Assembly: GCA_050181295.1 (NCBI GenBank)
Contig: JBFXDI010000016.1
Span: 1 to 47,693, forward strand
Reading direction: 5' to 3'
Length of the DNA: 47,693 bases
Source: JBFXDI01 sp050181295
Lineage (GTDB): Bacteria; Pseudomonadota; Alphaproteobacteria; Rhizobiales; Aestuariivirgaceae
This document shows, one piece after another, positions 24,381 to 33,402 of this stretch (within the stretch, counting starts at the first letter, position 1; each line of letters begins with the position of its first letter). The position numbers and the translations under genes were made by a program. The notes under the pieces were generated by a model that searched no databases, was not told the DNA's origin, and saw nothing but the letters and a program-made list of their open reading frames with translations.

Positions 24381-24956
24381 TCAGGGAGTGGGCACGGATT
24401 GCTTGCGCGCTTTCTCAACGCAATCGACGCCGGCATCGAGCGAGGCCCAGACGGCTTTCGTGAAGCTCTCTTCGGAGGCGGCCTTGTAGAGGGCGCGCAC
24501 CACTTCCGTCACCTCCTTCGGCAGCTCGAGCTCCACGACCTCGCGGGTTTCGCCGTTGCGGATACGCGCCAGTATCGAGGCTCGCCCCACGATTCCTGCG
24601 GCGCACTGGCTGGCGGCCTGCTCCTGCGGATCCCGTGGCGCGGACTCCTTCGCCAGCGCCGCGGTGCATTTCGCGTAGGCTCCGTGAACCTGCATGGCGG
24701 CCGATGCCAGGCCCTCCTTGGCAAGGATGTCGGCCATCAGCTTGGCGTTGACCCCGAGCTTCTCCGGCGGCACGTCGAGGCGCAGGTTCGCGAGATCGGA
24801 AACGTTGCGCAGGAAGTCCACGGCGCACCCGCGCCAACTCGGCTTTTCTTGCGCCGCTGCCGGGGCCGCGCCGAACGCCTGGATCAGGGCAGCGATCAGT
24901 AGCCCCCAGAAATAGCCGGACGTTCGGGTGGGCGAGCGGTGGCTAAGGAAGTTCAT
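24381..24956 (-). CDS. Exported four-cysteine protein of unknown function
   Basis: I do not recognise a family. The 191-residue protein starts at the ATG at 24956, which overlaps the pseudouridine-synthase stop by one base (TGATG). After a short basic N-terminus, residues 14-36 form a signal peptide (GYFWGLLIAALIQAFGAAPAAAQ). The mature protein is helical and has four cysteines (WRGCAVDF, YAKCTAAL, ASQCAAGI, GVDCVEKA), suggesting two disulfide bonds in the periplasm. Conserved operon position between RluA-type synthase and HAD phosphatase suggests a stable genomic neighbour rather than a transferred gene. Confidence 0.78.
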   Translation of the reverse strand: MNFLSHRSPTRTSGYFWGLLIAALIQAFGAAPAAAQEKPSWRGCAVDFLRNVSDLANLRLDVPPEKLGVNAKLMADILAKEGLASAAMQVHGAYAKCTAALAKESAPRDPQEQAASQCAAGIVGRASILARIRNGETREVVELELPKEVTEVVRALYKAASEESFTKAVWASLDAGVDCVEKARKQSVPTP

Positions 24957-25951
24957 CAATTTTCCGCAGGTCCTTCGTCATAGCGGTCGGGGTCGAAGCC
25001 GACCGTCTGCCAGGTTTCCCGCATGAACGCCGGCAGCGGCGCGGTCACGTCCACCGTTCCGCCGCGCGGATGGGGAAACACGATACGCCGCGCATGCAGG
25101 TGCAGCTTGCGGGCGAAGGTGCCGGGCATGCCGTCGAGCCCGCCATACTTGGAGTCGCCCAGGATGGGGTGGCCGATCATCGCCATATGGGCGCGAAGCT
25201 GGTGCTGGCGGCCCGTCACGGGCTTGAGCGACACCCAGGCGAGCGTCGGCGCCGCCTTGTCGATGACGGCATAGTGCGTGACGGCCGACTGCGCCTCGTC
25301 CATTTCCTGGGGCGTTGCGGCGCGCACCCGGTCGCCTTCCGGCCCGCCTGTCTTGATGAGCGCCTGTCCGATCCGCCCCTGCGCCGGCTTGGGCACCCCC
25401 TTGACCGCCGCCCAGTAGATCTTGCGCACCGACCGCGTCGCAAAAAGCTTGCCGAGCGAGGACGCGATCGAGCGCCGCTTGGCGATCACCAGCACGCCAC
25501 TCGTGTCGCGGTCGAGCCGATGCACGAGCAGCGGCCGTTCGCGCAGTTCCAGCGCAAGGCCCTGGAGCAGTCTGTCGATGTGGCGCGAGGTGCTCGTGCC
25601 GCCCTGCACGGCAAGGCCCGCCGGCTTGTTGAGGATGAAGAGGTCGTCGTCCTCCTCAATCACCATGGAGCGAAAGAGCTTGCGCTCCTCGGCGCTGAGC
25701 GGCCTCGCATCGGCCGATGGCGCATCGGCGGGGCGGGTATCGAACTCGAGCGGCGGCACCCGGATCTCCTGACCCGTCTCGAGCCGGGCATTGGACTTGG
25801 CCCTCCCGCCCGCCACCCGCACCTGGCCGGTGCGGAGAAGCTTGCTGAGATAGGCATGGGTGAGCGCCGGATAGTGCAGCCGGAACCATCGGTCGAGCCG
25901 CATTCCGTCCTCGTCCGTCGCGACGATGCGGCGAGCGACGGCGCCGCTCAT
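24956..25951 (-). CDS. rluC: RluA/RluC-family 23S rRNA pseudouridine synthase
   Basis: A 331-residue enzyme that isomerises specific uridines of RNA, probably in 23S rRNA. An S4 RNA-binding domain spans about 1-75 (RLDRWFRLHYPALTHAYLSKLL). The catalytic domain follows, with Asp147 in HRLDRDTSGV and the motifs ILNKPAGLAVQGG, KIYWAAVKGVP and GRQHQLRAHM. S4 plus RluA architecture fits RluC (positions 955/2504/2580 in E. coli); the exact target sites are inferred. The start ATG at 25951 overlaps the crcB stop by 4 bp (ATGA). The large in-frame region upstream belongs to crcB in another frame. Confidence 0.88.
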   Translation of the reverse strand: MSGAVARRIVATDEDGMRLDRWFRLHYPALTHAYLSKLLRTGQVRVAGGRAKSNARLETGQEIRVPPLEFDTRPADAPSADARPLSAEERKLFRSMVIEEDDDLFILNKPAGLAVQGGTSTSRHIDRLLQGLALELRERPLLVHRLDRDTSGVLVIAKRRSIASSLGKLFATRSVRKIYWAAVKGVPKPAQGRIGQALIKTGGPEGDRVRAATPQEMDEAQSAVTHYAVIDKAAPTLAWVSLKPVTGRQHQLRAHMAMIGHPILGDSKYGGLDGMPGTFARKLHLHARRIVFPHPRGGTVDVTAPLPAFMRETWQTVGFDPDRYDEGPAEN

Positions 25952-26325
25952 GCAAGATTCCTGACGAGCGCCAGCCCGGCGAACACGGCTGCGATGGAGA
26001 GCACGACCGAGCCGGCTCCGTAGAGGCCAGCCGCGAGATAGTCCCTGCGCTCGAAGAGATTGGCGAAATCCATCGAGAATGCCGAGAATGTCGTGAAGCC
26101 TCCGAGGATGCCCGTGGTGAGGAAAGCCCGCATTTCCAGGCTGACCGACCATTTCAGCGCCATCAGCGCCACCAGCGCGCCCATGACGAAGCATCCCGCG
26201 ATGTTGACGATCATCGTGCCCCAGGGGAAATCGGGGCCGAACAGGCGCAGGGAACCGACATTCACGAGATGCCGGGCCCCTGCCCCGATGGCGCCGCCGG
26301 CCGCTATCCAGAGGATCAATGGCAT
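25948..26325 (-). CDS. crcB: Fluoride ion channel CrcB/FluC
   Basis: A small dual-topology channel that exports fluoride. From the Met at 26325 it has 125 residues and four membrane helices (PLILWIAAGGAIGAGARH, WGTMIVNIAGCFVMGALVAL, AFLTTGILGGFTTFSAFSMD, LYGAGSVVLSIAAVFAGLAL). The conserved GGAIGAGARH, the pore asparagine in GTMIVNIAGCF and the GGFTTFSAF signature are present. It is the usual length of about 125. It overlaps the pseudouridine synthase by 4 bp. I see no fluoride riboswitch-like sequence in the short 39-bp spacer upstream. Confidence 0.95.
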   Translation of the reverse strand: MPLILWIAAGGAIGAGARHLVNVGSLRLFGPDFPWGTMIVNIAGCFVMGALVALMALKWSVSLEMRAFLTTGILGGFTTFSAFSMDFANLFERRDYLAAGLYGAGSVVLSIAAVFAGLALVRNLA

Positions 26326-26364
26326 GGCCCGCGATATAGCGCTGCGGGGGCAGCGAGGCAAATT

Positions 26365-26868
26365 TCAACGCAGCGCAGGCCTCGGCCGACGAAACAGCAA
26401 TCGGCCAAGCCATGCGAGCAGGGCGGCGAGCCCATAGCCCAGGACGAAGCCGCCGCCGGCATGGGCGATCCCGTCCGGGGTGGCGGGAACGGCAGGACGG
26501 AAGTCGTCGAAGGTGCGGCGCGCCAGCTCGGGATCATAGTCGGTCAAGAACACGCCCAGCCGCTCGATGCTGATCGGCGTCGAAAGGTCGGCTGCCTGCC
26601 GCTGCAGCCGCTCGAAGCGGTCGATGGCCGAGGCCGTCGCCTGTGTCTGTCCCACGACGAGATCGTCCGGATTGGCGCGCAGCCTGACGAGAGCCGCACC
26701 GCGGTCGAGTCCGGCCCTGGCTGCCGTCTCGTCGAAATGCCGGACGATCGGAGCCAGCGCGTCGACGGCGCCGCCGAGCCGCTGGCGGTACTGCTGCACG
26801 AACTCGGGAAACTGCGAGAGCAGCACCGCGACAAGCGCCGCGCAGGCGAGCCTGAAGATCGTTCCCAC
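26365..26868 (-). CDS. DUF2937 family membrane protein
   Basis: A 167-residue protein from the GTG at 26868, which has GAGGGAG 11-17 bases upstream. The frame opens at 26934, but only from the GTG does it match the family start: a hydrophobic segment, then SQFPEFVQQYRQRLGGAVD, the DUF2937 signature. A helical domain (about 35-120) is followed by a second membrane helix near the C-terminus (GGGFVLGYGLAALLAWLGRLL) and a basic tail. So it probably spans the membrane twice with a periplasmic coiled segment. Function is not known for the family. It precedes crcB on the same strand with 39 bp between. Confidence 0.8.
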   Translation of the reverse strand: MGTIFRLACAALVAVLLSQFPEFVQQYRQRLGGAVDALAPIVRHFDETAARAGLDRGAALVRLRANPDDLVVGQTQATASAIDRFERLQRQAADLSTPISIERLGVFLTDYDPELARRTFDDFRPAVPATPDGIAHAGGGFVLGYGLAALLAWLGRLLFRRPRPALR

Positions 26869-27015
26869 CGGATGTTGCACTCCCTCGCCTAGGCCCTGGT
26901 AACGATGCAGCAGAAACCAGGGTTCCGCATGCATTCCGTTCGCAGAAGAGATGTTGGCATTGCAACCCTGCTAGGGCGCGATCTGATGCGGCAAGTCTTC
27001 GCTAGGAGTAGATTC

Positions 27016-27042
27016 ATGATTCGCCGTGCCACGGCGAATCAT
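27016..27042. promoter_or_regulatory. 27-bp perfect palindrome in the aqpZ leader
   Basis: ATGATTCGCCGTG (27016-27028), a single C, then CACGGCGAATCAT (27030-27042). It ends immediately before the ribosome binding site (GAGGGG) of aqpZ. With no T run it is not a standard terminator. It could be a protein operator, or an RNA hairpin controlling ribosome access. Confidence 0.6.
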
Positions 27043-27055
27043 TGAGGGGATTATC

Positions 27056-27748
27056 ATGCAGAAGAAACTGGCGGCCGAGTTCTTCGGAACGTTCTGGCTG
27101 GTCTTCGGCGGGTGCGGAAGCGCCGTTCTCGCCGCGGCCTTTCCGGACCTCGGCATTGGGTTTGCGGGCGTTGCGTTGGCGTTCGGCCTCACCGTCCTGA
27201 CCATGGCCTATGCCGTGGGCGGCATCTCCGGCGGGCATTTCAACCCCGCCGTTTCGGTGGGCCTGGCGGTTGCCGGCCGCTTCTCCTGGGGAGAGCTCAT
27301 CCCCTACGTCATCACGCAGGTCGTGGCCGCCATCGTCGCGGCTGGCGTCCTCTACCTCGTCGCCTCCGGCAAGGCGGATTTCTCGACCGCCGGCGGCTTC
27401 GCGTCGAACGGCTATGGCGAGCATTCGCCGGGCGGCTACTCGCTGACCTCCGCGCTCTTGATCGAGGTGGTGCTGACCGGCTTCTTCCTGCTCGTGATCC
27501 TGGGCTCCACGGGCCGCACCGCGCCGGCGGGCTTCGCGCCCATCGCCATCGGCCTCGCGCTGACGCTCATCCACCTGATCTCGATCCCCGTGACCAACAC
27601 CTCGGTCAACCCGGCGCGCTCGACCGGTCAGGCGATCTTCGTGGGCGGCTGGGCGCTCCAGCAGCTCTGGCTCTTCTGGGTCGCGCCGATCGTCGGGGCG
27701 GCTATCGGCGCCCTCATCCACAAGGGTCTGCTCTCGGACGAGAAATAG
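27056..27748 (+). CDS. aqpZ: Aquaporin Z
   Basis: A 230-residue water channel of the inner membrane. Six helices and the two half-helices are evident; the NPA motifs are at 63-65 (HFNPAVSVGL) and 185-187 (SVNPARST). The selectivity filter residues Phe43, His173, Thr182 and Arg188 match the water-specific AqpZ pattern rather than a glycerol facilitator. I chose the ATG at 27056 behind GAGGGG; an upstream in-frame start at 27026 would translate through the palindrome. It is a single-gene unit divergent from the DUF2937 gene, with dispersed repeats downstream. The hairpin next to its ribosome binding site suggests regulated expression, perhaps by osmotic state. Confidence 0.97.
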   Translation: MQKKLAAEFFGTFWLVFGGCGSAVLAAAFPDLGIGFAGVALAFGLTVLTMAYAVGGISGGHFNPAVSVGLAVAGRFSWGELIPYVITQVVAAIVAAGVLYLVASGKADFSTAGGFASNGYGEHSPGGYSLTSALLIEVVLTGFFLLVILGSTGRTAPAGFAPIAIGLALTLIHLISIPVTNTSVNPARSTGQAIFVGGWALQQLWLFWVAPIVGAAIGALIHKGLLSDEK

Positions 27749-27767
27749 GCCTTCGGTGGGACGGCTG

Positions 27768-27816
27768 GAGCATGATCCGGAAAAGTGTGAAGCACCTTTC
27801 CGACAAGATCATGCTC
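27768..27816. repeat. Rhizobiales-type dispersed palindrome (GAGCATGATC)
   Basis: GAGCATGATC (27768-27777) pairs with GATCATGCTC (27807-27816), with partly complementary inner GGAAAAG/CTTTCC. From memory this is a very common intergenic element in rhizobial genomes. It lies between convergent aqpZ and rarA. Confidence 0.7.
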
Positions 27817-27830
27817 AACTTATTGGAATC

Positions 27831-27877
27831 GATCACGTTTACCATCCGGGCCGGTTCCGCCCGGATGGATCGTGATC
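27831..27877. terminator. Large hairpin between aqpZ and rarA
   Basis: Outer arms GATCACG (27831-27837) and CGTGATC (27871-27877), inner perfect arms CCATCCGGGC (27842-27851) and GCCCGGATGG (27859-27868). The last base overlaps the rarA stop codon. It could terminate either convergent gene; no T run is seen, so Rho-independent action is uncertain. Confidence 0.5.
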
Positions 27878-29190
27878 TAGACCCGTCCCCTCTCCTTCCG
27901 AAGCTTGGCCCAGTAGTCGAGGCGCTTCCGGAGTTCCCGCTCAAAGCCGCGCTCCACGGGCTCGTAGTAGCTCTCCCGCTCCATGTCGTCCGGAAAGTAG
28001 TCCTGGCCTGAGAAGGCGTCCGGCTCGTCGTGGTCGTAGCGGTAGCCGGCGCCGTATTCCTGCTGCTTCATGAGCTTGGTCGGCGCGTTGAGGATGATCT
28101 TGGGCGGCATCAGCGAGCCCGTCTCCTTAGCCCGCCGTGACGCCCTGCCGTAAGCGGTGTAGACGGCATTCGACTTGGGCGCGGTCGCCATGTAGAGGAC
28201 GGCCTGCGCCAGCGCCAGTTCGCCCTCGGGCGAGCCCAGGAAATCATAGGTGTCCTTGGCCGCCAGCGCCTGATGGATGGCATCGGGGTCGGCAAGTCCT
28301 ATGTCCTCGACCGCCATGCGCACGATCCGCCGCGCGAGGAACAGCGGGTCCTCGCCCGCCGTCAGCATGCGCGCCAGGTAGTAGAGCGCCGCGTCCGGGT
28401 CGGAGCCCCGGACCGACTTGTGGAGCGCCGAGATGAGGTTGTAGTGGCCCTCCTGCGCCTTGTCGTAGAGGGGCGCCCGCTTTTGCACAGCCGCCGCAAG
28501 GCCGGCCGGATCAAGAGCCCCGCCTCCCTCCGGCACGGCGTCGTAAAGTTCTTCGACGAGATTCAGGAGATAGCGGCCGTCGCCGTCCGCCATGGCGATG
28601 AGCGCCTCGAGCGCCCCTGCGTCGAGCGGCAGCTTGCGGCCCGTATGCGCCTCCGCCCGCGCGATGAGCTCCTTCAGCGCTTCCGCATCGAGCCGGTTGA
28701 GGGTGAGCACCTGGGCCCGGGAAAGAAGCGCGCCGTTCAGCTCGAAGGACGGGTTCTCCGTCGTCGCGCCGACCAGCGTGATCGTGCCGTCCTCCATGTG
28801 CGGCAGGAAGCTGTCCTGCTGCGAGCGGTTGAAGCGGTGGATCTCGTCGATGAAGAGAAGGGTGCCCTTGCCTTCCTGCCGGCGCGCCTTGGCTGCCTCG
28901 AAGGCCTTCCGGAGATCGGCGACGCCCGAGAAGATCGCCGACATCTGCTCGAAATGGAGCCCCGTCTCGCCGGCGAGCAGCCGCGCGATGGTCGTCTTGC
29001 CGGTGCCGGGTGGCCCCCAGAGGATGACGGAGCCGAAGCGCCCGGCCTTCCGCATGCGCGTGATGACGCCCTCGGGGCCGACGAGCTGCGGCTGGCCCAC
29101 CACTTCGTCGAGCGTCTGGGGACGCAGGCGGTCGGCGAGCGGCCGCGGGGCCTCCTCCGCCATGCCGGCCGCCTCGAAGAGATTGGTCAC
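27877..29190 (-). CDS. rarA: Replication-associated recombination protein A (AAA+ ATPase)
   Basis: RarA/MgsA, an AAA+ clamp-loader-like ATPase acting at stalled replication forks. From the GTG at 29190 it has 437 residues and begins VTNLFEAAGMAEEAPRPLADR, matching the family N-terminus. The ATG at 29163 with GAGGCGG before it is the alternative. Walker A is GPPGTGKTT, Walker B LLFIDEIHRFNRSQQD and sensor 1 GATTENPSFELN. The C-terminal tetramerisation region contains LISALHKSVRGSDPDAALYYLARML and PTKLMKQQEYG, both diagnostic. It lies downstream of the Do-like protease on the same strand, as in related rhizobia. Confidence 0.95.
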   Translation of the reverse strand: MTNLFEAAGMAEEAPRPLADRLRPQTLDEVVGQPQLVGPEGVITRMRKAGRFGSVILWGPPGTGKTTIARLLAGETGLHFEQMSAIFSGVADLRKAFEAAKARRQEGKGTLLFIDEIHRFNRSQQDSFLPHMEDGTITLVGATTENPSFELNGALLSRAQVLTLNRLDAEALKELIARAEAHTGRKLPLDAGALEALIAMADGDGRYLLNLVEELYDAVPEGGGALDPAGLAAAVQKRAPLYDKAQEGHYNLISALHKSVRGSDPDAALYYLARMLTAGEDPLFLARRIVRMAVEDIGLADPDAIHQALAAKDTYDFLGSPEGELALAQAVLYMATAPKSNAVYTAYGRASRRAKETGSLMPPKIILNAPTKLMKQQEYGAGYRYDHDEPDAFSGQDYFPDDMERESYYEPVERGFERELRKRLDYWAKLRKERGRV

Positions 29191-29223
29191 GACGCACCCA
29201 CGGCTTGCCCATAACAAACTGCT

Positions 29224-29330
29224 CCCCTCCCCTTGATCTTGATGGGGAGGGGTCGGGGGAGGGGTGACGGACACCACCGGAAAGCACGATCATTCCACCC
29301 CCACCCTGCCCTCCCCCATCGAGGGGGAGG
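29224..29330. repeat. CCCCTCCCC-type hairpin pair between protease and rarA genes
   Basis: CCCCTCCCC (29224-29232) with GGGGAGGGG (29244-29252), then CCTCCCCC (29310-29317) with GGGGGAGG (29323-29330). The arms match those at 22874-22896. The spacer of 171 bp between the two genes is filled by these elements. Confidence 0.6.
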
Positions 29331-29361
29331 GAGATCAGTGATGGTGGTCATTGCAATCCTC

Positions 29362-30765
<1,404 letters not shown>

Positions 30766-30904
30766 GTGACGTCGAAACTCCCTATATGCGCCCGGCCTAC
30801 GACGTCCGGTCTCGAGGCCCCGCGGGAAGCATATAGGCATCCGCAGGGGCCGAGGCAAAACCGGTGCGCACCGAGGTTTGCGGAATTCCACGCTGACCCG
30901 ACCG

Positions 30905-31336
30905 TCATCTGCGGTCGAGCTTGGTGGAGAGAATAACTGCGGACTCCGTTCGCGTGACACCGGGAATGAGACCGACGTGATCCAGAAGCTTGTCCATCTC
31001 CTCCGCCGAGGAGGCGCGCACCAGCGCCACGCAGTCGAACTTGCCGCTGACGGTGTGCAGCGTCTCGATCTGCGGCAGCTTCATGAGCGCGCGGGTGACG
31101 TCGGCGGAGCGTCGCGGCTCGATCTCGAGCGTGACCCAGGAGCGGATGCCGCCCCGGCGGACCTCCTCGGAGAGCCGCACGAAATAGCCGGCGATGGTGC
31201 CGTCGGATTCCAGCCGTTTCAGCCGGTCCTGGACGGTCGAGCGCGACAGCCCGAGCTTGCGGGCGAGCGAGGCCACGGGCTCGCGCGCATTGATGCGGAG
31301 CAGCGCGATCAGCTCTTCGTCCTTCCTGGTCGGCAT
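30905..31336 (-). CDS. Lrp/AsnC family transcriptional regulator
   Basis: A 143-residue regulator. Residues 5-60 are the helix-turn-helix domain (EELIALLRINAREPVASLAR, SRSTVQDRLKRLESDGTIAG). Residues about 65-140 are the RAM/AsnC ligand domain (SWVTLEIEPRRSADV, HTVSGKFDCVALVRASS). The ATG at 31336 fits the family start; the long open frame upstream is antisense to the decarboxylase. It is divergent from the frameshifted decarboxylase gene with 132 bp between starts, so it probably senses lysine, ornithine or a related amino acid and regulates that gene. Confidence 0.93.
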   Translation of the reverse strand: MPTRKDEELIALLRINAREPVASLARKLGLSRSTVQDRLKRLESDGTIAGYFVRLSEEVRRGGIRSWVTLEIEPRRSADVTRALMKLPQIETLHTVSGKFDCVALVRASSAEEMDKLLDHVGLIPGVTRTESAVILSTKLDRR

Positions 31337-31468
31337 ACGGCATTTTACCGGGAAGATCGGCGATTCGACGACAATTTCGTGCAATTGCCGCACCTCGCCG
31401 GCTCCTCTCCGGCAGCCGACTTTCGCACATTCAGTCCAGAACGGCCTTTTCACCAAGGGAGTAGTGAG

Positions 31469-32687
31469 ATGACCGCCCAGTTCAAGCTCATCAAAGGCGC
31501 CAAGGGCCGGCTTTCCGGAGACGCGCAAGACCGCGAGTTGCCGGCGTTCGAGGACGCCCGCGACGTCGCCCGCGCGCTCAGCCCCGAGAAGCCTGTGCTT
31601 TGCTTTTCCCCGCAGGCGCTTACCGCGCGCGCAACGGCCTTCCTGACCGGCTTTCCGGGCGAGGTGAGCTACGCGGTCAAGGCCAACAGTCATCCGGCCG
31701 TGATCGGCACGCTGGCCCGCGCCGGCATATCGGTTTTCGACGTGGCGTCGGTCGCCGAGATGGAGACCGTACAGGCGCTCGCGCCCGCCGCCCGCTTCCA
31801 CTACCACAACCCCGTCAAGTCGCGCGGCGAGATCGCCCGCGCCTTCCGCAGCTTCGGCTGCCGCCGCTTCGCGGTGGACGACGTGCGCGAGCTCGCCAAG
31901 ATCGCCGACACGGTCGGCCTCGTGGCCGACCTCGAGATCGCTGTCCGCTTCCGGCTGCCCCCCGCTCGGCCTCTCGGTGCACGACTTCTCCTGCAAGTTC
32001 GGCGCGACCCCGGAAGAGGCGGCAACTCTCCTCCGCGAGGTGGCAAGCCTTGGATTCAAGCCGGTTCTGACCTTCCACCCCGGTTCGCAGTGCACCGACC
32101 CGGAGGCCTATGTCCGCCATGTCGCAGCGGCGGCCGGGATCGCCCGCGAAGCCGGCGTGACGCTCCATGCCCTCAATGTCGGCGGCGGCTTCCCGGCCCG
32201 CTATCGCGACGCGGCTGTTCCCCCTCTGCCGGCGTTCTTCGAGGCCATGGCGGATGCGGTTCGCGAAGGCTTCGAGAAGGCCCCACAGCTCGAATGCGAG
32301 CCGGGCCGAGGCCTCGTGGCGACCTCCATGTCGCTGCTGACGCGCGTGAAGCTCGTGAAGCACGGCCGTCGCGAAGTGTTCCTCAACGACGGCATCTATG
32401 GCGCGCTCCTCGAGATGAGCCAGGCGCCGAGCCTTACGCCGCCCTATCGCGCCATCCGCGGCGGCGAAGCGCTCGGCGGCAAGGAGATCGAGTTCACGGC
32501 CTACGGTCCGACCTGCGACCCGCTCGACCGGCTCCCCGTGCCGCTCACGCTGCCCGAAGCGGTCGAGGAGGACGATTTCATCGAGTTCGGCACGCTCGGC
32601 GCCTATGGCGCGGCGACGGCCACCTGCTTCAACGGCTACGAGGTGGCGGACGTCGTGACCGTGCGGTCCGTGCTCGCAGCCTCCTGA
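31469..32687 (+). pseudogene. Type III PLP-dependent (ornithine/lysine-type) decarboxylase, frameshifted
   Basis: Two frames together give one fold-type III decarboxylase. Frame one (31469 to about 31963) starts MTAQFKLIKGAKG and carries the PLP lysine Lys71 in SYAVKANSHP. Frame two (from about 31960 to 32687) continues with VHDFSCKFGATPEEA, TFHPGSQCTDPEAYV and ALNVGGGFPARY. It goes on to LECEPGRGLVATSMS, NDGIYGALLE and AYGPTCDPLDRL (catalytic Cys/Asp), ending in CFNGYEVADVV. The frames join at a run of six C at 31958-31963, where removing one C restores a 405-codon gene. The product would decarboxylate ornithine, lysine or diaminopimelate. Either the gene is inactivated, or the run is a sequencing error, or slippage occurs there. 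Everything else in the gene is intact. A GGGAGTAG ribosome binding site precedes the ATG. Confidence 0.85.
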
Positions 32688-32692
32688 AGGGG

Positions 32693-33301
32693 CTAACGCG
32701 CGCCGGCCGCCTCCAGGAGGCGCGCCGTTTCGCCATGCCCTCGGGCGCGCGCGTGGGCGAGCGGCGTCACGCCGTCGCCATCGGGAAGATTGACGTCCGC
32801 TCCGGCCTCGATCAGCGCCTTGACGATCTTCACATGGCGGGGACCGCCGTCGCTCAGGAGGATGGCCTCCAGGAGCGCGGTCCAGCCCAGCCGGTTGACG
32901 TGATCGACCGGCGCCCCAGCCTTGATCAGGAATTTCACCGCCTCCACATGGCCCCGCTCGGCGGCCGGAATGAGCGCCGAGCCGCCATAGCGGTTGACCT
33001 TGGTGAAGTCGGGGCCTGCGGGCACCAGGATTTTCAGGATGGCGACGTCACCCCTGGCGCCGGCGAGGAGAAACGGGCTGTCCTTCTTGTTGTCCTGCGC
33101 GTTCACGTCCGCGCCCGCCTCGACCAGCACCCTCGCGGCCTCGGCATGGCCCTGCTCCACCGCGGTGAGAAGCGCTGTGCGCTGGCGGGCGTCGCGCGCA
33201 TTGACCCTGGCGCCGCGCTTCAGGAGATCCCGCAGGCGAGCGACGTCGTTGGCGGAAGCCGCCTCGATCAGCTCGAGATCGATCCCTGATGCACGCGCCA
33301 T
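32693..33301 (-). CDS. Ankyrin-repeat protein
   Basis: A 202-residue protein from the ATG at 33301, chosen because GGAGG lies 6-7 bases upstream; a TTG at 33346 would add a short hydrophobic leader. It consists of about five or six ankyrin repeats with recurring units such as RTALLTAVEQGHAEAARVLV, DFTKVNRYGGSALIPAAERG and GVTPLAHARARGHGETARLL. No catalytic domain is attached, so it probably binds a protein partner. No signal peptide with this start. It converges with the decarboxylase, stops 5 bp apart, and follows rplQ downstream of that operon terminator. Confidence 0.9.
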   Translation of the reverse strand: MARASGIDLELIEAASANDVARLRDLLKRGARVNARDARQRTALLTAVEQGHAEAARVLVEAGADVNAQDNKKDSPFLLAGARGDVAILKILVPAGPDFTKVNRYGGSALIPAAERGHVEAVKFLIKAGAPVDHVNRLGWTALLEAILLSDGGPRHVKIVKALIEAGADVNLPDGDGVTPLAHARARGHGETARLLEAAGAR

Positions 33302-33340
33302 GTCAGCCCTCCAGAGCAGGAGCCCGAGCATAGAGCCCAA

Positions 33341-33377
33341 AAGCAAACGGCGCGAGAAGGCTGGCCTTCCGCGCCGT
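33341..33377 (-). terminator. Intrinsic terminator of the alpha ribosomal operon
   Basis: On the minus strand ACGGCGCG pairs with CGCGCCGT (33370-33377 and 33347-33354), with an inner GAAGG/CCTTC stem and a 4-nt loop. TTTGCTTTT follows. It lies 26 bp after the rplQ stop. Confidence 0.8.
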
Positions 33378-33402
33378 GCTGATTGCCTGCGAACGAAAGG
33401 GG

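Noticed and set aside
26326..26364. Fluoride riboswitch before crcB
   Set aside because: Only 39 bp separate the genes and no pseudoknot-like pairing is visible.
24956..26413. A 485-residue pseudouridine synthase with N-terminal extension
   Set aside because: Residues before 25951 are crcB read in another frame; the S4 domain begins at the ATG at 25951.
30878..33289. Plus-strand open frame of 803 codons spanning Lrp, the decarboxylase and the ankyrin region
   Set aside because: Only 31469 to about 31963 is real coding (decarboxylase N-terminus); the rest is antisense or out-of-frame sequence joined by the frameshift.
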